A stretch of 64,000 bases of DNA from VAZQ01 sp963835165 (GTDB lineage Bacteria > Pseudomonadota > Alphaproteobacteria > Rhizobiales > Xanthobacteraceae): positions 124,001 through 188,000 of the forward strand of contig CAWIGD010000053.1 in assembly GCA_963835165.1 (NCBI GenBank), written 5' to 3'. The position numbers and the translations under genes were made by a program. Shown in pieces: positions 53,620 to 63,390 of the stretch (position 1 is the first letter of the stretch; each line of letters opens with the position of its first letter). Below the pieces are notes generated by a model. That model worked only from the letters and a program-made list of their open reading frames with translations. It ran no database searches and had not been told where the DNA came from.

Positions 53620-55761
53620 TCATGCCCGCGCCTCGGCGGGTGCGCCTCCCAGCCAGCCGATCACCGTCTGGCGCACGCGATGGAGCATGCGATCCCACCA
53701 GCTCGGATTGCGGATGATCTCGGCGCGATAGAACGAGGGACACAGGACGGCGGCATGGGCCACCTCGCCGCACAGGCCGCAGCCGACGCAGCTCTCGATC
53801 ACGGTCGCTACCGGGTCGCTGCGCAGCGGGTCGGGATTGGGCTTGACCGTGAGCGAGGGGCAGCCGGAGAGCCTGATGCAGGAATGGTCGCCGGTGCAGA
53901 TCTCGTCGTCGACGCCGAAGCGCACCCGCACCACGCGCTCCCCGCGCTTGAGTTTATCCGCATCCTCCGCGCGCACGCGGCGCTGGCGCGCGAGCTGGCA
54001 TTCGCCGTCGGCGATGATCACCTTGAGGCCGCGCTCCGCGGTGCGCATCGCCTCTTTCAAGGTCTTGGTCATCTTGGCGACGCTGTAGCTGCGCACCGTG
54101 CGCAGCCATTTGACCCCGAGCGAGCGCAGGGTCTGCTCGATGGTCATGCCGGTCGGCCCACCGATGCGGTTGGCGGCGCTCGATGGCAGATATTGCTGGC
54201 CGGTGGCGGAGGCGTAGCCGTTCTGCATCACGATCAGCACGCCGTCGCCTTTGTTGAACAGGTTCGAGGCGACGCCGGAGATGAGCCCGTTGTGCCAGAA
54301 GCCCCCGTCGCCCATGATGGCGATCGGGCGGCGGTTCATGTTGGGCGTGACCGCGGCCGCGCTCGCCAGCGACATGCCGTAGCCGAGGATGGAATTTCCG
54401 AGGCTGAAGGGCGCGAAGGTCGCGAACGAATGGCAGCCGATGTCGGCGCTGATGTGGGTCGGTCCGAGCTCGCGCTGCATCAATTTGATCGCGCTGAACA
54501 CCGGGCGCTCCGGGCATCCGGTGCAGAAGTTCGGCGGTCGCGGCGGAATGTCGCCGAGCGCAGCCATCGCGGGCGCCTTGTGCGCCAGCATGTTGTTCGC
54601 GCGCGCCATGATCGCGTCGGCGTCGACGCCGTTCGGCCGCGCTTGCGCGAGGAAGGACGCAAGCCCGTTAATCAGCACCTCCGACACGTACTCGCCCGCG
54701 CGCGGCAGGTGACCCTTGCCGAGCACGCGGGTCTGGATGTCGGCGCGGCGCAGCTCGGTGTTGACCGCCTGCTCGATATAGTCGGGGCTGCCCTCCTCGA
54801 CCACCAGCACCGCCCGCTTGCCCACGCAGAACTCGCACAGCTCGTTCGGCACCAGCGGATAGGCGACGTTGAGCACGTAGATCGGGATGCGGCTCGTGCC
54901 GTAGAGGTCGGCAAGATCCAGCCGCGCCAGCGCGCGCAGCACGCCGGTGGTGAGCCCGCCGACCACGATGATGCCGACGTCATCGAGGTCGCCGGGAATC
55001 ACCTCGTTGAGCTTGCGCTCGCGGATGAATTGCTGCGCGGCCGGCAACCGTTCCTCGATCTTGAGTCGCTCCTGGGAAAAAATGACGGGAGGATGTGCAA
55101 GCCGGCTGTACTGGAAGGGCGGCGGACCGGCGATGCGGTTCTTGCCGGAAAACGCGGCGCGGCGGTTGTCCTTGGTCTTGAATTCGCCGGTGACGTGGCA
55201 GGCGCGGATGCGCAGTTCCATCATGACGGGGGCGTGGCTCGCTTCCGACAGCTCGAAGCCCTCCTCGACCATGCGCACGATGGTCGGCAGGTCCGGCCGC
55301 GGATCGAGCAGCCACATCGACGATTTCATGGCATAGGCATAGGAACGCTCCTGAATCACGCTCGCGCCTTCGCCGTAATCCTCGCCGAGGATGATCATGA
55401 CCCCGCCGACCACGCCGGGGGAGGAAAGGTTCGACAGCGCGTCGGCCGCCACATTGGTGCCGACGATCGATTTCCAGGTCACCGCGCCGCGCAGCGGATA
55501 GTTGATGGAGGCGCCGAGCATGGCCGCGGCGGAAGCCTCGTTGGTGCAGGTTTCCAGATGCACGCCGAGATCGCCGATGATGTCCTCGGCGTCGACCAGA
55601 ACGTCGAGCAGGTGCGACACCGGGGCGCCCTGGTAGCCGCCGACATAGCTCACCCCCGACTGCAGCAGGGCCTTGGTCACCGCCAGGATGCCTTCGCCAT
55701 GGAAGGTCTCGCCCGCCCCGAGCTTGAGCGCCTGCACCTCTTTCTTGAACGAGCGTTCCAT
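53620..55761 (-). CDS. iorA: Indolepyruvate ferredoxin oxidoreductase alpha subunit
   Basis: The 713-residue product has an N-terminal pyruvate-binding domain (GYQGAPVSHLLD near residue 42), a TPP-binding domain with GDGGFWHNGL near 480, and a C-terminal ferredoxin-like part with CTGDHSCIRLSGCPSL and CVGCGLCG, the cysteines for iron-sulfur clusters. It decarboxylates aryl pyruvates such as indolepyruvate with CoA, using ferredoxin. Alpha and beta subunits are adjacent in the usual order. Confidence 0.93.
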   Translation of the reverse strand: MERSFKKEVQALKLGAGETFHGEGILAVTKALLQSGVSYVGGYQGAPVSHLLDVLVDAEDIIGDLGVHLETCTNEASAAAMLGASINYPLRGAVTWKSIVGTNVAADALSNLSSPGVVGGVMIILGEDYGEGASVIQERSYAYAMKSSMWLLDPRPDLPTIVRMVEEGFELSEASHAPVMMELRIRACHVTGEFKTKDNRRAAFSGKNRIAGPPPFQYSRLAHPPVIFSQERLKIEERLPAAQQFIRERKLNEVIPGDLDDVGIIVVGGLTTGVLRALARLDLADLYGTSRIPIYVLNVAYPLVPNELCEFCVGKRAVLVVEEGSPDYIEQAVNTELRRADIQTRVLGKGHLPRAGEYVSEVLINGLASFLAQARPNGVDADAIMARANNMLAHKAPAMAALGDIPPRPPNFCTGCPERPVFSAIKLMQRELGPTHISADIGCHSFATFAPFSLGNSILGYGMSLASAAAVTPNMNRRPIAIMGDGGFWHNGLISGVASNLFNKGDGVLIVMQNGYASATGQQYLPSSAANRIGGPTGMTIEQTLRSLGVKWLRTVRSYSVAKMTKTLKEAMRTAERGLKVIIADGECQLARQRRVRAEDADKLKRGERVVRVRFGVDDEICTGDHSCIRLSGCPSLTVKPNPDPLRSDPVATVIESCVGCGLCGEVAHAAVLCPSFYRAEIIRNPSWWDRMLHRVRQTVIGWLGGAPAEARA

Positions 55762-55896
55762 CGCCTGGTCCTGTGGCGGAAGGGGCTACATCTATAACGG
55801 CTCTGAAGCGAATGCTACCGGCGAAGGAGGCCGTGCTCGCCATCCGGCGGCAGACCTCGCGCTCTCTGCTGCGTCACTGAAACGCCCGCGAAGCTG

Positions 55897-56784
55897 CTAC
55901 ATTCGCTGCGAATGCTCGGCCTTGGCACTGGCCAGCCCCGTCGCGAGATCCGTATAGCGAAAATCGGGGAAGGCCTGCCGGGACGCGGTGCTGTCGAACG
56001 GGCGATAGCCGCCGTGGGGCATGGGGCCTTGCCGCAGGCTGCCCCGCACGGGCACGGCCGGATCGTACATCGCCGCGATCCGTTCGGCGATGTCGCGAAA
56101 GCTGTGCACGCTTCCCGTCGCCACGTTGAGGACCCCGCGGCTTCGATGCATCAACACCCGTCTGACGATCTCTGCCACGTCATCGATGAGCACGTGGTCG
56201 CGCTGTTCCTCGCCTTCGCCAAATAGAACGATGTCCTGTCCGGCGGCAGCGAGCCGGCGAAAGCGATTGGGCCCGTAGCCATTGTGCGGATCGGCGGCGC
56301 CGTACAGGAGCGTCGGACGCAGGATCGCCAATGGCGCGGTGACAACCGACTTCAGCATCAACTCGCGCGCCAGGTGCATCGCGCCATGCAGGGAGTTTGG
56401 CTCGGCGCACGATTCCTCGGTCAGGGGCGCGCGCGAGTCCCGGTAGACGGCGTCCGAGCTGATGTAGAGCACATGCGATACGGGTGCCGTCGCGAGCGCC
56501 TGGCACACGCATTCCATCATCCGGACATTGTCGACGAGCATGGCCGCATCTTTGCAGGGCGCCCGCGCGGAGATCACCACGACGGCATCGTCCGGCCGAA
56601 GTTCCCGGGACAGCCGGCTTGCGGTTCCGGCGGCAAGAAGGTCCGCCTCGGCACGTCCCAATGACAGCACCGGCACATCGTTGGCCGCCAGCAGCCGCGC
56701 GCTCGCCGCGCCGACGAAGCCGTGAGCACCCAGGATGACCACGCGCCGTGGCGGCAGCGCGCTGGAATTGAGATGCTCGAGCAT
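55897..56784 (-). CDS. NAD-dependent epimerase/dehydratase
   Basis: The 295-residue product is an extended SDR with the Rossmann motif GAHGFVG near residue 19, the YISSDAVYRD block (Ser and Tyr of the active site region) and DDVAEIVRR in the C-terminal half. A YxxxK catalytic motif is not evident in the usual place, where ALHGAMHLARE occurs, so the enzyme may be a non-canonical member. Substrate is probably a nucleotide sugar. It is separated from iorA by 135 bases and not clearly part of that operon. Confidence 0.8.
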   Translation of the reverse strand: MLEHLNSSALPPRRVVILGAHGFVGAASARLLAANDVPVLSLGRAEADLLAAGTASRLSRELRPDDAVVVISARAPCKDAAMLVDNVRMMECVCQALATAPVSHVLYISSDAVYRDSRAPLTEESCAEPNSLHGAMHLARELMLKSVVTAPLAILRPTLLYGAADPHNGYGPNRFRRLAAAGQDIVLFGEGEEQRDHVLIDDVAEIVRRVLMHRSRGVLNVATGSVHSFRDIAERIAAMYDPAVPVRGSLRQGPMPHGGYRPFDSTASRQAFPDFRYTDLATGLASAKAEHSQRM

Positions 56785-56898
56785 GGCAGCCTGTCTAGAT
56801 CGGCGGCGGGACTGGCGTTGAACACCGTGCCCGCCGCGTGGTCAATGTCCTTGCCCGGACATCGCCCGCTCCACGATGTCGAGGGCGTCGGTGACCCG

Positions 56899-57354
56899 CT
56901 AGAACATCCCGTTGCTGTTGGCGGGCTTTTCCGGGATCGGCTGGACCACGTCCCAATGCTCGACGACTTTGCCGTTCTCGAGCTTGAAGATGTCGATGAT
57001 GGCGTTGCCGCGCGTGCCCGGCTCGCGCACGGCGTGGACGTGGACGATGACGTAATCGCCGTCGGCGAAGATGCGTTTGATCTCGCTGCGATTGTTCGGG
57101 AACTTGTCCTTCAGGAAGGCAATGAATCCCTTGAGGCCTTCCGGTCCGTCCGCGGCGCCGGGATTGTGCTGGGTGTAGCGGCTGCCGAGATATTTCGCCG
57201 CGGCGTCGAAATCTTTCTGGTTGAGGACGGCGTCGTAGAACGCAGCGACGGCTTTCTTGTTGTCCTCCATCTGCTTGGCGTCGGCGGCGAGCCCCGGACG
57301 CGCAGCGAGCAGAACGATCGCGGCGAGGGCGGCAATCAGCATATGTCGGTACAT
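56899..57354 (-). CDS. Exported SnoaL-like protein
   Basis: The 151-residue product has a Sec signal (about residues 1-23, ending LAA-DA) and a SnoaL/NTF2-like cone-shaped domain with a predicted FDAAAKYLGSRYTQHNPGAA helix-loop and a C-terminal EHWDVVQPIPE strand. Such domains act as small hydrolases, cyclases or binding proteins, and periplasmic ones are common in soil proteobacteria with unknown roles. It begins 27 bases after the TRAP large permease gene stop, so it likely belongs to that operon. Confidence 0.82.
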   Translation of the reverse strand: MYRHMLIAALAAIVLLAARPGLAADAKQMEDNKKAVAAFYDAVLNQKDFDAAAKYLGSRYTQHNPGAADGPEGLKGFIAFLKDKFPNNRSEIKRIFADGDYVIVHVHAVREPGTRGNAIIDIFKLENGKVVEHWDVVQPIPEKPANSNGMF

Positions 57355-57381
57355 GGCGGACTCCTTTGGTTGACCCGCGCG

Positions 57382-58680
57382 TCACATTTTCGAAGGCAGG
57401 TAGAGCGCGATGATCGGAAAGGCAATCAGAATGATGAGGCGGAGGATATCGGTGATGATGAACGGCAATACGCCGTAGAAAATGGTCGAAATCTTCACAT
57501 CCTCGACCACGCTTTTGATCACGAAGATGTTCATGCCGACCGGCGGATGGATGAGGCCGAGCTCGACCGTCATCACGATGATGACGCCGAACCAGATCGG
57601 ATCGAATCCAAGCTCTTTGATCACGGGAAAGATGATCGGGACGGTGAGGATGATCATGGCGAGCGCGTCCATCAGGCACCCGAGCACCAGGTACATGATC
57701 ATGATCAGCGCGAGCACGCCGTAGCGCCCGAGCCCGAGCCCGGTGAGGAACTCCGTCACTTTCTGCGGCGTCTGGGTGACGGTCAGGAAATAACCGAACA
57801 GGATGGCGCCGATCAGCACCGTGAATACCGCGGCGGTGATGCGCGTGGTTTCGAGCAGCGAGCGAAAAATGTCCCGCCATGACAGGCGCCCGCGCACGAC
57901 ACCGATGATGAAGGCGCCACCGGCGCCGGCGCCCGCCGCTTCGGTTGCGGTGAACACGCCGCCATAGATGCCGCCGATGACGAAGGCGAACAGGAGCAGC
58001 GTCGCCCAGACGTCGCGCAACGCCTCGACGCGCTCCTTCCAGGAACTGCGGGGGCCGGCGGGCAGGAAGCCGGGTCGCGCGGCGCCGATGATCGTGATGG
58101 TGATCATGTACATGCCCACCGCCAGAATGCCTGGCAGCACCCCGGCGATGAAGAGCTTCCCCACGTCCTGCTCGGTGATCAGCCCGTAGATTGCGAGCAC
58201 CGTCGAGGGCGGAATCATGATGCCGAGCGTGCCGCCTGCCGCGATCACGCCGGTGGCGAAGGATTGGGGGTAGCCGTAGGACCGCATTTCGGGATAGGCG
58301 ACCTTTGAGAAGGTCGCGGCGGTCGCCACCGACGAGCCGCAGATCGCCGCAAACCCGCCGCAGGCGGCGATGGTGGCGATGCCGAGCCCGCCCCTGAGAT
58401 GGCCGAGAAAGGCGTTCGCGCCGCGAAACAGCTCCCGGCTCATTCCGGACGTGGTGGCGAATGCGCCCATCAGCAGAAACAGTGGAACAACGGCGAAGTT
58501 GTAGTCGGTCACCGTACGCATGGTGGTGTGGCCGACATTCTTGAGGGCGGCCGCGCCTCCGACGATGTAGGCGAAGCCGCTGACCCCCACCAATCCCATC
58601 GCCATGCCGACCGGCACGCGCAGCAGCATCAGCACGAACAGGACGACGAAACCGAGGATGGCAATGGCGTCGGAACTCAT
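57382..58680 (-). CDS. dctM: TRAP transporter large permease (DctM)
   Basis: The 432-residue product has about 12 membrane segments and the motifs of DctM-type permeases, including GIMIPPSTVLAIYGLIT and GLIHPPVGMN. With the small permease and the binding protein encoded just upstream it forms a TRAP system that uses an ion gradient to import organic acids, possibly carboxylates. It starts ten bases after the small permease gene. Confidence 0.92.
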   Translation of the reverse strand: MSSDAIAILGFVVLFVLMLLRVPVGMAMGLVGVSGFAYIVGGAAALKNVGHTTMRTVTDYNFAVVPLFLLMGAFATTSGMSRELFRGANAFLGHLRGGLGIATIAACGGFAAICGSSVATAATFSKVAYPEMRSYGYPQSFATGVIAAGGTLGIMIPPSTVLAIYGLITEQDVGKLFIAGVLPGILAVGMYMITITIIGAARPGFLPAGPRSSWKERVEALRDVWATLLLFAFVIGGIYGGVFTATEAAGAGAGGAFIIGVVRGRLSWRDIFRSLLETTRITAAVFTVLIGAILFGYFLTVTQTPQKVTEFLTGLGLGRYGVLALIMIMYLVLGCLMDALAMIILTVPIIFPVIKELGFDPIWFGVIIVMTVELGLIHPPVGMNIFVIKSVVEDVKISTIFYGVLPFIITDILRLIILIAFPIIALYLPSKM

Positions 58681-58690
58681 TGCAAGGATC

Positions 58691-59200
58691 TCATTCCACC
58701 GGCCTCGCAGGATCCTGGCGTTCGATCAATTCGGGATGGAAGATCAGGCGATAGGTGCGCAGCGCAATGAGGATGACGGCGGAGACGTCGCCGAGCCAGG
58801 CCAGCAGGAAGAACGGCCAGGTCGGCAGCCGCAGATCGAACGTGAGCACGTTGTCGGCGCGCGTCGTCCATACCTTGTCGTAGAGGGTGATGGTCTGCAC
58901 CGCGACCACGAACAGGAGCACCAAGGTCGCGAAGATGTCCATCACGCGCTGGTATTTCGGCCCGACATTGGCCCACAGCAGGTCGACGGTGATGTGGGTG
59001 CCGCGGTAGGAGGTCGCGCCGATGCCCCAGAAGATCAGCACGCCCAGCAGCAGACGGCCGAAGTCGTAGCTGTCGGGGATCGAGACGCCGAAGAAGTAGC
59101 GCAGCAGGATCGAGACGAACACGTCGGCGGCGACGATCCCGACGAACAGCGCGGCGATGAACTCGATGGAATCGATGAACCGATCCGCAATCCTACGCAC
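58691..59200 (-). CDS. dctQ: TRAP transporter small permease (DctQ)
   Basis: The 169-residue product has four membrane segments and the WGIGATSYRGTHITVDLLW region typical of DctQ-type small permeases. It starts at a GTG. It sits between the binding protein and the large permease in the usual order, separated from the first by 109 bases and from the second by ten. Confidence 0.88.
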   Translation of the reverse strand: MRRIADRFIDSIEFIAALFVGIVAADVFVSILLRYFFGVSIPDSYDFGRLLLGVLIFWGIGATSYRGTHITVDLLWANVGPKYQRVMDIFATLVLLFVVAVQTITLYDKVWTTRADNVLTFDLRLPTWPFFLLAWLGDVSAVILIALRTYRLIFHPELIERQDPARPVE

Positions 59201-59309
59201 GCTCTCGCCCCTCGCCGAATGCAGCGCCCCATGGTGGCGACGGCGGCGGACATTCCGCCGCCGCCGGTATCATCGCGAATGAAGAGCGACCAGTGAACTC
59301 ATCCGCCGA

Positions 59310-60353
59310 TCAGTACGCCGCCTTGTTCTGCGCGAGCGACTGCTTGAGCTCCTTCATGATGGCATCCGGATCGCCGCCGGCCTTGCGGACATTGTCGGCC
59401 CACTGCTTCTCCAGCGGCTCGGCCGATTTCTTCCACTCGCCCAACTGCGCGTCGGTGATGGTGTAGACCTCGTGTCCCGGTTCGGCCTTCACCTTGGCCA
59501 AGCCGGCATGCTCGAAGTCCGCCCACGGATCGGCGAACTTGCCGGCCCATTCGGTGGTGCAATGGTCGTCGATCACTTTCTTCTGCGCGGGCGACATGGC
59601 GGCGTAGGTGCGCGGGCTCATGAGCCATTGGAACGTCACCGTGTGAAGCGGCGCGTCCATGTGGTATTTCGTGACCTTGTCGACGCCGAGCAGCGGGACC
59701 GAACCCCAGGGGAAGGTGACGGCCTCCGCCACACCCTTCTCCATCACATCCCGCACCTCGGTCGCGCTGGCCTGCACGTTGGTGCCGCCCAGCAGCGTCA
59801 CCCAGGCCGCGACGGTCGCTTGCGACGGCCTCACCTTCATTCCCTTGATGTCGCCCGGCACGGTGATCTTCTTCTTGCTTGAATGCCACGTGAGCGGATC
59901 AAGGATGAAGGAGAAGCAATACTTCACGTCCTTCATCTCATTGGCCGCATATTTGCGATACCAGGCGTCAACCGCGCGGATGCCGCCCTTGGCGTCGCCG
60001 ACCAGGAACGGCAACTCGCCGGCGGAAATGATGGGGAAGCGGCCGGGCTGGTAGCCGGGATTGACGTAGGTGAAGTCGGCGATGCCGTCGCGCGCCATGT
60101 CGTAATGGTCGAAAGCCTTGCCGAGCTGCTGGGACGGAAAGACCTTGAACTTGATGGTGCCGTTCGATGCCTTCTCGACCGACGCGCCCCATTCCTCCAT
60201 CGCTTTCTGGAGCGGATGCGTCGGCGGGACCCAGTGCGAAAGCTTGAGATCGAAGGTCTTGTCCTGCGCGAGCGCGGCGGACGCGCCGATCAGCAGGCAG
60301 GCGACCGCGGCGGCGCATGTCGCAGCATGATGCATGGCTCGATGCGATGGCAT
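59310..60353 (-). CDS. dctP: TRAP transporter periplasmic binding protein (DctP)
   Basis: The 347-residue product has a Sec signal (about residues 1-29, ending ALA-QD) and the DctP fold with LKLSHWVPPTHPLQ near the start and KVRPSQATVAAWVTLLGGTNVQ in the middle, a stretch that includes the ligand arginine typical of the family. It binds a carboxylate-containing compound in the periplasm. GGAGG precedes the ATG at 60353 by five bases. It heads the dctP-dctQ-dctM-SnoaL operon. Confidence 0.9.
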   Translation of the reverse strand: MPSHRAMHHAATCAAAVACLLIGASAALAQDKTFDLKLSHWVPPTHPLQKAMEEWGASVEKASNGTIKFKVFPSQQLGKAFDHYDMARDGIADFTYVNPGYQPGRFPIISAGELPFLVGDAKGGIRAVDAWYRKYAANEMKDVKYCFSFILDPLTWHSSKKKITVPGDIKGMKVRPSQATVAAWVTLLGGTNVQASATEVRDVMEKGVAEAVTFPWGSVPLLGVDKVTKYHMDAPLHTVTFQWLMSPRTYAAMSPAQKKVIDDHCTTEWAGKFADPWADFEHAGLAKVKAEPGHEVYTITDAQLGEWKKSAEPLEKQWADNVRKAGGDPDAIMKELKQSLAQNKAAY

Positions 60354-60626
60354 CGTTTCCTCCTGGTTGGAATTGGCCGTTAAGCAGGCCTTTGCACCCA
60401 TTCAGCCTGAAGTGATGGTCACTGTAAAGTGACGTTCACGGGCTCGGCGGGCACAATCCCGGCAGGCGCTTGCGCACAATTCTGACGCATGAAAATAGAA
60501 TCTGAGGGTGCCGGCGCGCGCGCTCGGCCGCGCCCGCGCGTCCCTAGCTTCGCCCGGTGAATTGGTCTATGCGGGGCGCCATCGACATGGCGTCCGCTGC
60601 GGTCGGATGTTCGGTGGAGCGGGATC

Positions 60627-61676
60627 GTGGACAACAAGAGCGGCAAAGCGCCCGACGTCGCTCCGGCGCTGCTGCACAAGAAGATGTTGCAGCTGTTGAG
60701 CAGCCTGTGGGTGACCCGGGCGGTGGGAACTTTCGCGCGGCTCGGCCTGGCGGACGTGATGGAGGATGGCGCCGAGGACCACGCCGCGATCGCGGCGGCG
60801 CGTGGCCTCGTTCCCGACCGGGTCTATCGGCTGCTGCGGGCGCTTTCGACGGTCGGAATCGTATCCGAGACCGCGCGCGGTCGCTTCGCGCTCACTCCGC
60901 TGGGACGCCTGCTGAGCTCGCACGCGCCCAACAACACCCGCACCACCGCGATCTTCCTCAACGACTATTTCGCCGACATGTGGTCGCATCTCGATGACGC
61001 GCTCACCGGCGAGCGCACCGCCTTCGAGGCGCTCAAGGGCCGGCCGTTCTTTGATTGGCTCGGCGAGCATCCGGACGAAGCCCGCCGGTTCAATCGCATG
61101 ATGCTCGAAGTGCATGGACCGGAGACGCCGGCGATCGTCGCCGCCTACGACTTCTCGCGGTGCAAGCACATCGTCGATGTCGGCGGCGGCAACGGCTCGC
61201 TGCTGTCGGCCGTGCTTGCCGCCAATCCGAACCAGCGCGCGACCCTGTTCGACATGGCGGAAGCCATCGCCGCCGCCAAGCGCGGGGAGGGCGGTCCGCT
61301 TCCCGGGGTGACCTTCGTCGCCGGCGACGTGTTCACGACGGCGGCGCCGGAAGGCGGCGATCTCTACCTGATCCGCCATCTCATGCACGACTACGACGAT
61401 GCGGATTGCGTTCGCATTCTCGCCAATGTGCGCCGTGCGATGCATCCGGACGGCCGGGTGCTGGTGCTCGAAGCGCCGCTGCCTTCCGATGACAGCCCCG
61501 GTCCGGGCCGATGGCTCGATCTGCAGGTGATGGTGCTCTGCGGCGGGCGCGAGCGCACGGTCGAGGAATATGCCGGCCTGTTCGAGAAAGCCGGCCTTCG
61601 CCTCGTGCGCACGGTCCCCACCACGCATCCCGCGATGACCGTGGTCGAAGCGGCGGCGGACAACGCCCGTGCCTGA
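60627..61676 (+). CDS. SAM-dependent O-methyltransferase (hydroxyindole/caffeic acid type)
   Basis: The 349-residue product, starting at GTG 60627, has a helical dimerisation domain (residues 1-about 110) and a class I methyltransferase domain with VDVGGGNGSLLSAV and LIRHLMHDYDDADC. The overall layout matches plant- and actinomycete-type small-molecule O-methyltransferases (hydroxyneurosporene, polyketide or hydroxyindole). Substrate is unknown. It overlaps the next gene by eight bases (GTG at 61669), so the two are translationally coupled and may act in one pathway. Confidence 0.85.
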   Translation: MDNKSGKAPDVAPALLHKKMLQLLSSLWVTRAVGTFARLGLADVMEDGAEDHAAIAAARGLVPDRVYRLLRALSTVGIVSETARGRFALTPLGRLLSSHAPNNTRTTAIFLNDYFADMWSHLDDALTGERTAFEALKGRPFFDWLGEHPDEARRFNRMMLEVHGPETPAIVAAYDFSRCKHIVDVGGGNGSLLSAVLAANPNQRATLFDMAEAIAAAKRGEGGPLPGVTFVAGDVFTTAAPEGGDLYLIRHLMHDYDDADCVRILANVRRAMHPDGRVLVLEAPLPSDDSPGPGRWLDLQVMVLCGGRERTVEEYAGLFEKAGLRLVRTVPTTHPAMTVVEAAADNARA

Positions 61677-62952
61677 TGGAGCAACGGCCGGCGCGGCGCA
61701 GGCCGCCGTGATCCGGCGTCGGCACGTGATCTACGTCGAGGGCTACGATCCGCAGGGCGCCAAGGGCTACTACCGGCTGTTCGACCGCTCCTGGGCGCGC
61801 TTCCTCAAGGTGTGGCCGCTCAAGGCGCGCCTGAGCGAGCTCGCGGTGGATTCGCAGGATTTCGCGCACTGGGAGGTGGAAGCGGCCGGCCCGAACTGGC
61901 AGGTCGTGACCCGCTACGACTTCCTGCGCCAGGAGCACATCATCCGCGCCAACATGGCCGAGCCCCTGCGGCGGCAGATTCCGCGCGCCATGGCGTGGGC
62001 GTTCGACTATCTCGTGAGCGGCGCGATCTTCCGGGTGTTGCGGGCCTCGCCGTATTTCGGACTCGTGCTGCTCTATTTCCAGATCATGCTGATCTGGTGG
62101 CTCGTCCTTGCGGCCGGCGGCGGATGGCTCATCGCGCTCGCGGCGATGCACGGGCTCGGCCTGGGCGGCGCGGCGAGCGTTCCCATCGGGGTCATCGGCG
62201 CCATCGCGATCTTCTTTGCGCTGCGGCCGCTCGCCAATCGCCTGTTCCTGATCCAGATCAACAACCACTGGCCCTATCTCTGCGCGTTCGCCCGCGGCGA
62301 GGCGACCTGCTTCGATGCCCCGATCGAGGCGTGCGCGCAGCGCGTCATCGCGGCGGTGCGCGCCAACGATGCCGACGAGGTCATCGTCGTCGGCCACAGC
62401 GGCGGCGGCGCGCTGGCGCCGGCGGTGATCGTGCGCGCGCTCGAGCTCGATCCCGACATCGGCCGCAAGGGGCCGCCGCTGGTGCTGGTGACGCTCGGCT
62501 CGATCGCCCCGGGAGCCGCGCTCCATCCCAAGGCGGCGCGGATGCGCGCGGTGTTCGCGCGGCTCGCCGTCGAGCCCTCGGTGCTCTGGATCGATTCGCA
62601 GTCCCGCGCCGACGTCTTGAACTTCTGGAATTTCGATCCGGTCGAAGGCATCGGGGCGCATGTCGACGGCCGGCGCTGCAATCCGCTGATCTGGAAGGTG
62701 CGTTTCGGCGACATGCTGTCGCGGCAGTTCTACTGGCGCATCCGCTTCAACTTCTTCCGGCTGCACTATCAGTTCATCATGGCGAGCGACCGGCGCGCGC
62801 CCTACGACTATTTCCTGCTGGTTTGCGGCCCGGTGCCGGTCGCGGCCTGGGCGCGGGACCCCAACGGGGTGCTGGCGGCTTTTGCAGCCGACGGCAGTCT
62901 GGCCGCGGGCGACCTGCCAGGCGCCGCCCGATCGGCGACGTGCTCGGCCTAA
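61669..62952 (+). CDS. Membrane protein with alpha/beta-hydrolase-like domain, uncharacterised
   Basis: The 427-residue product has an N-terminal soluble stretch (HVIYVEGYDPQGAKGYYRLF), two or three hydrophobic segments (about 132-190), then a C-terminal part with GHSGGGALAP, a nucleophile-elbow motif (Ser in GxSxG) of alpha/beta hydrolases. A later D and H would complete the triad but I cannot place them reliably. The start is GTG 61669, overlapping the methyltransferase. The long low-similarity N-terminal domain distinguishes it from common lipases. Function is unknown. Confidence 0.75.
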   Translation: MPDGATAGAAQAAVIRRRHVIYVEGYDPQGAKGYYRLFDRSWARFLKVWPLKARLSELAVDSQDFAHWEVEAAGPNWQVVTRYDFLRQEHIIRANMAEPLRRQIPRAMAWAFDYLVSGAIFRVLRASPYFGLVLLYFQIMLIWWLVLAAGGGWLIALAAMHGLGLGGAASVPIGVIGAIAIFFALRPLANRLFLIQINNHWPYLCAFARGEATCFDAPIEACAQRVIAAVRANDADEVIVVGHSGGGALAPAVIVRALELDPDIGRKGPPLVLVTLGSIAPGAALHPKAARMRAVFARLAVEPSVLWIDSQSRADVLNFWNFDPVEGIGAHVDGRRCNPLIWKVRFGDMLSRQFYWRIRFNFFRLHYQFIMASDRRAPYDYFLLVCGPVPVAAWARDPNGVLAAFAADGSLAAGDLPGAARSATCSA

Positions 62953-63368
62953 CCCTGCGACAGGCGCTCGATCACGGCCTGTGGGATCGGCGCGCTTTTC
63001 ATCGTTCCCTTGGCGGGATCGCCTTGCACCCACACCCGCGTCTCGAAGCCTTCGACCGCGAGCGCGCCGTTCTTGAGCAGGCGGTGGTGCACGTCGAAGC
63101 TCGCGCGGCGCACGTCGGTGGTGCGCGTTTCGATCGTCACGTCGTCGCCGAAACGGGTGGGAATGAGGAAGCGGGAATGGGTGTTCACCAGCGGATGCCC
63201 GGAGAAGTCATAGGCTTTGAGATAGTGGTGCTTGGTCATTCCGAGCGCGCGTTCGAGCAGCGCCGAGGTGCTGGCGTCGAAAAAAGCGAAATAGCGGGGG
63301 TAGTAGACAATCCCGGCCGGGTCGCAGTCGCCCCATTCGATGCGGACGACGCGGCTGTTGACGAGCAT
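62949..63368 (-). CDS. Acyl-CoA thioesterase (4-hydroxybenzoyl-CoA thioesterase type)
   Basis: The 139-residue hot-dog-fold product has the active-site motif EWGDCDPAGIVYYPRYF, with Asp 17 in DPAG as catalytic residue, typical of 4-hydroxybenzoyl-CoA and YbgC-type thioesterases. It hydrolyses acyl-CoA esters. The gene lies 22 bases downstream of the SDR on the same strand, which suggests a shared acyl-CoA pathway, for example aromatic acid or fatty acid breakdown. Confidence 0.88.
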   Translation of the reverse strand: MLVNSRVVRIEWGDCDPAGIVYYPRYFAFFDASTSALLERALGMTKHHYLKAYDFSGHPLVNTHSRFLIPTRFGDDVTIETRTTDVRRASFDVHHRLLKNGALAVEGFETRVWVQGDPAKGTMKSAPIPQAVIERLSQG

Positions 63369-63390
63369 TCTCTTGGTCCTTGCGATCGGT

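Noticed and set aside
53470..55797. Open frame of 775 codons opposite iorA
   Set aside because: Shadow of iorA with no family motifs or plausible ribosome site.
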